A DNA stretch of 64,000 bases, from the NCBI RefSeq assembly GCF_022539665.2, contig NC_081331.1, positions 7,781,534 to 7,845,533 of the forward strand, written 5' to 3'. Positions 57,174-64,000 of this stretch are shown in pieces (within the stretch, counting starts at the first letter, position 1; every line of letters begins with the position of its first letter). The position numbers and the translations under genes were made by a program. The DNA comes from Daphnia carinata (Eukaryota; Arthropoda; Branchiopoda; Diplostraca; Daphniidae). Under the pieces are notes generated by a model, which was given only the letters and a program-made list of their open reading frames with translations, ran no database searches and was not told where the DNA came from.

Positions 57174-57290
57174 GGGCGTTGGCTGAACGGCTCATACTTA
57201 TACTATATTATACTTATACCTAATTACTATATTATACTTATACGCTCGCGATCGCGACTCGGGAATACCGCGTTCGATACCTCGTTACCA
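57174..57290 (+). ncRNA. tRNA-like sequence with a TACTTATA expansion in its middle
   Basis: GGGCGTTGGCTGAACGGCTC starts with an A box (TGGCTGAACGG), and GGGAATACCGCGTTCGATAC followed by C carries a B box; the 3' end reads GTTACCA. Between them, at 57197-57243, four TACTTATA-type words and two CTATATTA words fill the place of the anticodon arm. Not functional as tRNA. Confidence 0.45.
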
Positions 57291-57299
57291 CGTTAATTA

Positions 57300-58290
57300 T
57301 CAATATCATACGGTAGGTTTTTCTCCCTTCAATAATGTAGTTGATTGATTTCGAGGTAATAAACAGTGGCTTAATGTCCACTTAATATTCGTTTAGTTTC
57401 ATTTTTTATATACTATTTCTTTAAATCGGATTTTTAATGTGGCATTGACAGTCGGTTATGTGGATAGTAAGTAACTCCATGTGTGACTGCAACTCGGGAG
57501 TTCAGAGTTCAAGACTCACCAGAACAGTTTGTGAAATACCTTACTTATGTCATGTTTTTACGGTTTCTTTTCAGGTGAGCTTTATAGGTCAATTTTATTT
57601 ATGATTTGAACATCGCGCATATGCTGTTGTAAAGTTTCCAATACCTCGTGTATTTTCAGTGAGTTGCCGAAACAACTCCGAATTGCATGTTACAATCATG
57701 CAGTATTTATACTACTAAAGGATACAAATTATGAAGGTAAAGTGGGAGGAGATACGTTCACTTTCACTTGTGAAACGCTTGAGGGATGTATGAGGTGTGA
57801 CTTCCTTTGGATAGCCTTTGGGCTCGTTACACTGTGTTCTGCATTTTTCGATGTGTCTTTTGACTATTATTAATATGACTATTTATTTCTAATGAATCGG
57901 TGGGTTTGCTTCTGCTTTTTTTTATTTTGCCTGGTTTTTTGTATTGCTGTAGAATATTTTTCGCAAATTTTTCTAATATGTTTATTCGATGAGTCGACTA
58001 TTATGAGGAGAAGAAAAACAAGAGAGTGTTTTACACTACCGGAAACAAACATATTTGACTATGGTGGTTATAATTAAAGTTTTTCCGTTTTCTTTTTGTT
58101 TTTTTTTCTCCCATTGACCTTACTGCTGGTCGTCCCACTAGCGCCTCGGACGTTTTCAAGCTGTGTCCCACAGCTCCGAGGACCAGTTGTAGAGAGGTGG
58201 ATGACGTTTTGCTGGTTCAAAATCCAGTATCCGTTTCAATGTGTTAACCGCACCATCTCAATCCCCGGAGAATAGGTCCGCGTTGAGTCT
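57300..58290. other. Spacer, no supported gene
   Basis: The frames 57664-57873 and 57892-58077 (plus) have hydrophobic stretches but no motif. The minus strand of 58140-58290 may be the 3' trailer of the gypsy pol relic that follows. Confidence 0.3.
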
Positions 58291-58295
58291 TGTAG

Positions 58296-59890
58296 TTAGC
58301 GTGGTCGTTTTCTCTTGGAGGCGCCGCTTGTAGTTGCCGCGAGTCGTCCGGTGGCGTCTTGGGGTGTCGTTATTGCTGACTGAACGACATCAAACGCTAT
58401 CTGCTGCGTCTCACACTGATCATTCTGAACAATGGAATCCATTTCGGGAATCGGCGTCAGATTGAGGTGACTGTCTATTCCCAGTCCCGCTGTTTCCAAC
58501 TCCACGGTTTCCCGTTCCACGGTGTCCGATTCCTCCGTTGCCGGTGGATTCGTTGTCGTTGATTCGTAGTTTCAATCTCGGTTTCGTCTTCTGTAACGGA
58601 CGACGTTTTAGTCGAAATTGGTTTTCGAAATCGATTCTCGAATTCAAGAGGCGTTTCAATAGGGGGACGTTGCTTAGTTTTCTAAAGCATTGTTTCGTAT
58701 AAGGGTTTTAACCAGTTAACGTGTGTACGTTAACATATATCAGAATTGTCGGCTATGCCGACCATATTATTTATTATTTATTATTAGTATATTATTAATT
58801 TTCTACTATCGCCCTCCTTAACTACTGTAAGATATAATAGCACCCTATCTTCTACCATATACCGTTTTTCTTTCGCACGCCTATAGTGTTGTTCCCTTTG
58901 ACGATTCCGTGCCGTATCGCTTTCCTCGCGAACTCTTTGTAAGCTATAACGCAAACACTCGGCTAAGTTACCGACATAATCTGATGCGGATGTTAATGTT
59001 TGTGGGGAAGCTTCGAAGGATTCGTTAATGGGTAGAATAGGATCTCTACCGTGCAATAGATAATATGGGGTATCCAGTGTCGAAGTGTGTAGAGAACTAC
59101 GATACGCAAATAAGACATCATCCAACATTTCTTCTTAATTGGCGTGCTCGCCATCTTTTAATTCTTTTCTTGACATTGTCGTTAATGTTTTATTGAACCT
59201 TTCATTCTCGCAGTTACAAGTACTATTGTGAGTAGTGGTTAATCTTTGATTCAACTTTTAATTTTTTGCAAAAATAGCGAAATAGTTTTGCCGTGATATT
59301 GTTTCCACGGTCAGAAAGAATAGCCCTAGGCATACCATGTCTAACTATGATTGTTTGACGTACACATTCTGCTGCCGTGTACGCAGTATGGTCTTTTAAT
59401 GCAACAGCTTCTACCCAGCGGCAAAAATAATCTGTAATAACGAGAATACAACTATTTCCGTTGTGCGATATTGGCGTAATAGGACCAAGAAGTCATTCCA
59501 ATAATATGAAAAAGGGACGTTGCAATTTTGTGCGGATGTATCAGTGCTGTTAAAGTTGATGAAGTGTTAGCAATGCATACTTCACAAGCCTAGCAATATT
59601 CTTTAATTTCGCCTCTCATGTATGGCCAATAATAATTGTTTTTGACTTTCAAATAAGTTTTGTAAAAAGCTAAATGTCCACCATTTGGTGCATCTTGTAA
59701 TACTTTAAGGCACTAGATGACGAAACGTTACAGGCAAAACTAACTGGTGATTAACTTCGTTTCTTTTGATATTGGCGGCTCATGTCGATAAAGCGTACCT
59801 TCGATGATCTCAAAATAATCAATGTCTTTTACCGAATCCGGCTTTGATTGGAGAATATTTTCCTCAAGTTCCCTATTATTTAAATAATTT
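58296..59890 (-). pseudogene. Ty3/gypsy integrase relic and C-terminal tail
   Basis: Reading down the minus strand: a zinc-binding remnant (NYYWPYMRGEIKEYC, ACEVC) at about 59650-59570, a worn catalytic core at 59500-59200 with many stops, then the clear C-terminal part in 59128-58784: MLDDVLFAYRSSLHTSTLDT, YYLLHGRDPILP and a basic RNRQREQHYRRAKEKR helix. A further frame, 58659-58296, is Gly/Asn/Arg-rich and ends SKRKRPR, as the tails of gypsy pol proteins often do. It may be the pol part of the env-bearing element at 53.2-54.9 kb, same strand and right order. Confidence 0.7.
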
Positions 59891-59898
59891 TCAATGGC

Positions 59899-60159
59899 TA
59901 TGTTACTAACTCCCCGGGATGGGAGAGTAACAGAGAAAGAAATAAGAGTGTGATGAGGTGGATGAAAAGATAAATGGAAAAGATGTCTCGGGTGAGATGA
60001 GACTGCTGTGACTTTATTTGTCTGTTAAAGTGTAAAAAGGACGGGAATGGAACAACAGAAAATCATAAATAATGGTTTACAGCAAACTGAGATGACTGAT
60101 CTGGGGGTATACTTAAAGGCGGCTGTTTTCTGGGTGTATAAAATTGCTATTACCCTCCC
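59899..60159 (-). repeat. LTR-like insertion
   Basis: On the minus strand it runs from TGGGAGGGTAATAGC (60159) to GTTAGTAACA (59908-59899 region), with a TATA-like TTTATACAC near the start and GACAAATAAAG as polyadenylation signal in the second half. It sits beside the gypsy pol relic. No target duplication was found, so a solo LTR is inference. Confidence 0.4.
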
Positions 60160-60950
60160 AAAACTCAATCAAACAAAAAGAAAACAACAAAAAAATCTTT
60201 ACTAAAACAAGTGGGTCTGCAGCCCCCCACTACGACCCTGCCCGCGAGGGCAGCACCGTAGGTGATAGCGGAAACCGCCGTGACAACAGGTGTAACAAAA
60301 AGACAAGCTTCAAAGGCAAAATTACAACTCAAAACGAACAAAAGACGAAACATAAGTTAGCTTCCGTTTTCCGTGGCTAGGTGCCGTATTCAATGATTCG
60401 TGAGTTCTTTCTACGCCTTCTTCGGTCCACACATAATTGATGGTGAACTTGCGTGTTACACAACGTTCAACGTCGGGGGTGAGGGCAGTTGGCAATTTTT
60501 GTATGTCCTGCGACCACAGTCGGTAAAAAGTAAAAGTATCCAAAACAATGGCGCTGCTGAAAAAGGAGCTCCAAACGGTCCTGGTAGGTGAGGAGCATGA
60601 AGTCCTCACAGTCGGAAATTTTCTTCTTGCATGAGGCTGCTTCTGTGACGTGCGACTTCAGAAAGTAGTGATCACGGGGGGTATGAATGGGGACTATACA
60701 TGGGCGATCCGGGGTGGCGACCGACGTTTGCACTTTACCCTATATTTCAACTTGAATATAGGTTGCGCTGAGCTTAGTGAATCCTCCACCAGGGTTTAAA
60801 AATGACAATTTTCTACGTTGTTTACATTGATGTTTGACATTACAGGATTGCACCTGTTGCATTTACAATTTTGATTTTACGATTTGAGCCTTTTGATTGT
60901 AGCTCTAGTACAAGCAGTATTTACAAATTTTCAATACCAAGTTAAAAAGC
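60160..60950. other. Non-coding flank, possibly 3' LTR of the BEL element
   Basis: Overlapping frames on both strands (60144-60380, 60322-60609, 60467-60733) have no motif. By position this should hold the 3' LTR of the minus-strand BEL element, but I could not find paired ends. Confidence 0.3.
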
Positions 60951-63205
60951 TTACGCAATTGAAGGTTCCGTTATTTCTTCCTTTGCATAAACTTCTGGAT
61001 CATTTGCAGTAACCAAAATACACATAGTTTATCCACCGGACGAATGCATGGTCGTGGGTGGTTACTGAGCTTGACTTTCACTACGCGAAAAACATTGTCA
61101 GTAGGGCTAGGAATAACTTCGAGCACTTTGTCCAACGGCCACTGTTCCCGTACGGTGTTAGGTTTTATTTAAGCACCAAGTATTCCGCGTAACGTTAGGT
61201 CTATTTTCTTCCTATTTCCTTCTTTCAGTCAGGTGGGTAGTCACGTAGCCATATATTCTAGAAGTGTTGGAGGATGGCTTGACTTTGCAAAAACTATTTA
61301 GTAGTAACTTTCGTATTTCCCACGTCAGCCAGCTCAAGAGGCAAGTACGGCCAAGCTCCACCGTATAGGAAGTGATTTGGCGTCAGGGGATCCGGGTCTT
61401 CTGGATTCATACTTAGGTGTGTTATTGGCGGGGCGTTTAACAAAGCTGCGACTTAAACCACGACAGTCCGTATACTTGGTCTGTGACGAGGCAATCGCCT
61501 ATACTTGTCTTCATTGCCCGTTTACAAGACTGCACAATTCTTTCTTGAAGTCCGTTGGCTACTTCAAGGTGGACAGCTCGTGTCGTCAGGCACGTGAACA
61601 GATTCACCCAGCGTTTTCCATGTCGTCTTCCATGTCCTCTTCCACGAACTCGTACCGTTAAAGCCTCGAAGTAGTCGATTCCAGTGTACGTGGACGCAGG
61701 TAGATGAGGTATTAAAGGTTGTACTGGTAGGGAAGCCATCAGCGGAGGGCCAGGCCTCGACGACATACGCTTGCAAGGCCAGCAGTTATTGATGACAGAT
61801 TTTACCACTTTGCGTCCAGAAAGTATCCAATAGTGCGAATGTAGATCAGTCAGCAATTTCTCGGTCCTTACGTGGAAATGGCTAGTGTGATTATCCCAGA
61901 CCATCCTTCGTGTTAAAAGCTGAGCCGCTGGCAAGGGTATGGGGTGTTAAGTCGCGTAGTCGATTGGCGTATGAAGTACGCCCACTCGCACCAACTCGCA
62001 ACTGACCAACGTCGTCTAAGAAGGGCTTGAAGATTGGATCTGAATAGCAATACTAGATTCTTGCGAAGGGCGTTGATTTCTTCAGCAAAGGCCAATTCCT
62101 GTGCACGTTTGATGCATATTATCAGCGACGCTAACATTTCTTCCGGAATTAGCTCGCTGACCATGGGTTTTTCGCAACGTTATTTTGCCCGAGCGTTTTT
62201 AGCAAATCTTTGACTCCAGGCTAACACTCGTTGAAGTTTCAACAGACTGGAAAAACGGGTGACGCATCGATCAGTGACGTGGTTTTCATCCTCCGTTTCG
62301 ACCCCAGAATACGAATCACGTTTATATCCCATTGTCCAGGTTCCGTAATTTCTTCCCAAGTGTACCATTCTGATGGATTGACATCCCTTGGGTCGATGCC
62401 CGACTGCAGAGGTCTGCGGGATTTGACTCTCTAGCAACATGACACCATTGTCATCGACCCGTGTTCCGGGGTATTTTACCGAGTGCGATTGTTGAGGAAA
62501 ACTTCAAATCGGCAGTTCTTCGAATGGATCCAACGCAGCACCGTTTGTGAGTCTGTATGGCAGGTTACTTGACGCAGGTCGATTCCCAGCTCGCGATAAT
62601 TCGTGAGGGCGATATTGAGACCCTCCACTGCGGCTTGCAGCTCTAAACGTGGTACCGTGATATCTTTCACCGTTGTAACGTGTGTTTTTGACATAACAGA
62701 AGACACGTTGACCGAATGGTCCTCGAATACAGTACGGCAGTAGGCTACATCTCCGAAGCCTTTGGAGCTTGCATCCCAATTACATGGAGGTGTTGTTGTG
62801 TCCAATGTCTCCGTTGGAATCGGAAGCATCTTGGAACCGAAAGAGACTTCAAATTTTCAAGGTGGCCATAGCAACAATAGAAACGTTGGCCCAATGCTTC
62901 AGGTAACGCATCGTCCCAGCCAATCCGTTTCTCATTTGTCCAGATCTTTTAAAGTAAAGACTTCATGAGGAAGATAACGGGTGCTACGAGGCCCAGCGGA
63001 TCGTAGACACTAGAGATAATGCTCAAAAAGACTCTTTTGGTGAAGATCTCGTTGTTCGACGGCTTTCGAGTCTGGAATGTCAACATATCTCTCTCGCTGT
63101 CCCACATCACACCCAGCGTTCTTTCAACGGGGAGTCTTTCCAAGTCTAGGTCCAGAATTGGTGAAGTGAGGCCCAATTCCCGTCACGCTGCTTTCACCGT
63201 CTTCG
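60951..63205 (-). pseudogene. BEL/Pao retrotransposon pol relic (RT end, RNase H, integrase)
   Basis: Minus strand, in order: ERTLGVMWDSERDMLTFQ and TKRVFLSIISSVYDPLGLVA (63120-62980), the typical BEL/Pao post-RT block; RNase H at 62829-62476 with NWDASSKGFGDVAY, VPRLELQAAVEGL, TDSQTVLRWI and NNRTR; a linker 62440-62180; integrase at 61934-61437 with LHSHYWILSGRKVV, CWPCKR, YTGIDYFEALTV and LTTRAVHLEV; and the C-terminal barrel (WPLDKVLEVIPSPTDNVFRV, HPRPCIRPVDKLC) to TAA at 60951-60953. Frameshifts and stops separate the blocks. The RT itself and gag are missing; the upper end is joined to a copia gag at about 63205. Confidence 0.85.
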
Positions 63206-63795
63206 CACCTAAATAATGCAACTGTTTTCTTGTTGGTTTCAACATTGTTCCATGCAGAATGAAAGTGCCTATAACTTGGTGGCAAAGTCATGATAATCTT
63301 TCCAATTACTTGTTCTGGTGGCAATGAGATTCCAAGATCGCTTAAATCTGTTGCCATTGTTTCAATTGCAGTTATATGACTTGTAACGTTACCACCTTCT
63401 TTATATTCATATGCATAGAACTTCTGTAACAAGTAGTGCTTATTTTCTTCAGAATTTTGCTCGTGTTGAGATTTCAATCTGGTCCACATTTCATGAGCAG
63501 TTTTGCAATTAATCAGTGATCTTTGTGCCTGTTCTTCAATGGTGGAGACAATGAAGCAACGAGCTGAATTGTCCTTCTTGTTCCACAACATTATTTCTTT
63601 GTCTCGTGCAGCAAGCAGAGATGCATCACTGCCAGCAGGCAAAGGTGCTGGTTTTGTTGACTTACCAAGCACAATATCACACAACTCATGTTGCTCTAGA
63701 ATGAGGGTTATTTGAAACTTCCAAAATGAAAAATTTGTACCGTCAAATTTTGAAACATGAGACACATCTTTTGAAGAAAACACTCCAGTTGCCAT
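63205..63795 (-). CDS. Copia-type gag (UBN2-like), 5' part, fused to BEL sequence
   Basis: From ATG at 63795, about 195 codons in a clean frame: FSSKDVSHVSKFDGTNFSFW, then NCKTAHEMWTRLKSQHEQNS, LLQKFYAYEY and the end IIMTLPPSYRHFHSAWNNVE. It is plainly related to the gag of the 35129-39818 copia element (GIFSAKDVSHISKFKGDQFN). The frame stays open past about 63205 into antisense-frame BEL sequence and stops at 63124, so the last 27 codons are not copia. Zinc knuckle and pol are absent. Confidence 0.8.
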
Positions 63796-63853
63796 TTTTC
63801 TGTGAATAATATTTCTTAGTAGCTCTGTAGGTTAATTGACAGTACTCAAATGG

Positions 63854-63869
63854 CACTGGGCCCATAACC
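63854..63869 (-). promoter_or_regulatory. Copia primer-binding site
   Basis: GGTTATGGGCCCAGTG on the minus strand, the same initiator-tRNA-Met type site as after the 5' LTR at 35333, placed directly after the ACA end of an LTR. Confidence 0.85.
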
Positions 63870-64000
63870 TGTTGCAGTATTAAATTGAATACTATAATAC
63901 TTCACTTTGCAACAACTGAGTTTTGTATTTCCACGTGATGTTCCCTTTAGGTCACTCACTCATCAAAAAAAAAAATACAGCCACACACGCTTAAAGGAAA
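63870..64000 (-). repeat. 5' LTR of the truncated copia element (incomplete at window edge)
   Basis: The LTR's 3' end is GCAACA at 63875-63870 on the minus strand, followed by the primer-binding site. It continues beyond the window. It differs clearly from the LTR at 35129, so a second family. Confidence 0.75.

Noticed and set aside
57465-57535. Fourth tRNA-like sequence
   Set aside because: Only a weak B box (AGTTCAAGACTC) and no acceptable A box or stems.

Overview
The window is eukaryotic nuclear DNA, most likely from an arthropod; a branchiopod crustacean such as Daphnia fits best. This is inferred from 55-120 bp GT-AG introns, a TATA plus TCAGT initiator promoter, the two host gene families present, and a mix of Ty3/gypsy, BEL/Pao, copia and DIRS-like retroelements. 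Only the first 8 kb looks like ordinary host gene space. It holds the 3' part of a cohesin SA/STAG (stromalin) gene (66-2710, +, seven visible exons) and a complete four-exon ELOVL very-long-chain fatty acid elongase (5734-7646, +) with its own core promoter.

From about 9.8 kb to the end the window is nested mobile DNA. 10.2-24 kb: two diverged copies of one LTR plus primer-binding region (10186-11090, 23425-23890), a gag/protease relic, a small minus-strand LTR element inserted in that relic (13478-16051, CCAA duplication), a DIRS-like gag relic, a hAT transposon with a five-exon transposase (18483-22142) and two short elements built from AATAGGACTG repeats. 24-28.5 kb: a two-gene DNA transposon with CCCAGG ends, sitting in the gag of a decayed Ty3/gypsy element whose gag, protease, RT and RNase H relics continue to 33.7 kb. 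33.7-34.9 kb: an opposite-strand gypsy fragment. 35129-39818: a nearly intact copia element (AATAG duplication, Drosophila-copia-type primer site, one frameshift, one stop).

40-45.3 kb is diverged tandem repeats. 45333-51945 is the most unusual object: a 6.6 kb near-perfect palindrome, each arm about 3.3 kb, bounded by an 8-bp duplication GTTAAGCC inside a repeat whose uninterrupted form is also in the window. It is therefore a transposed foldback-type element. Each arm carries an unrecognised multi-exon gene, oriented outward from the centre, with a tandemly duplicated 785-bp 3' part.

52.2-64 kb: a 70-bp satellite, the 3' end of an env-bearing gypsy element (minus), unrecognised ORFs, tRNA-like sequences, a gypsy integrase relic (minus), an LTR-like insertion, a BEL/Pao pol relic (minus) and a copia gag (minus) joined to the BEL sequence in one open frame. 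Nearly all the retroelement genes carry stops or frameshifts. I see no CRISPR array, no rRNA and no convincing intact tRNA.
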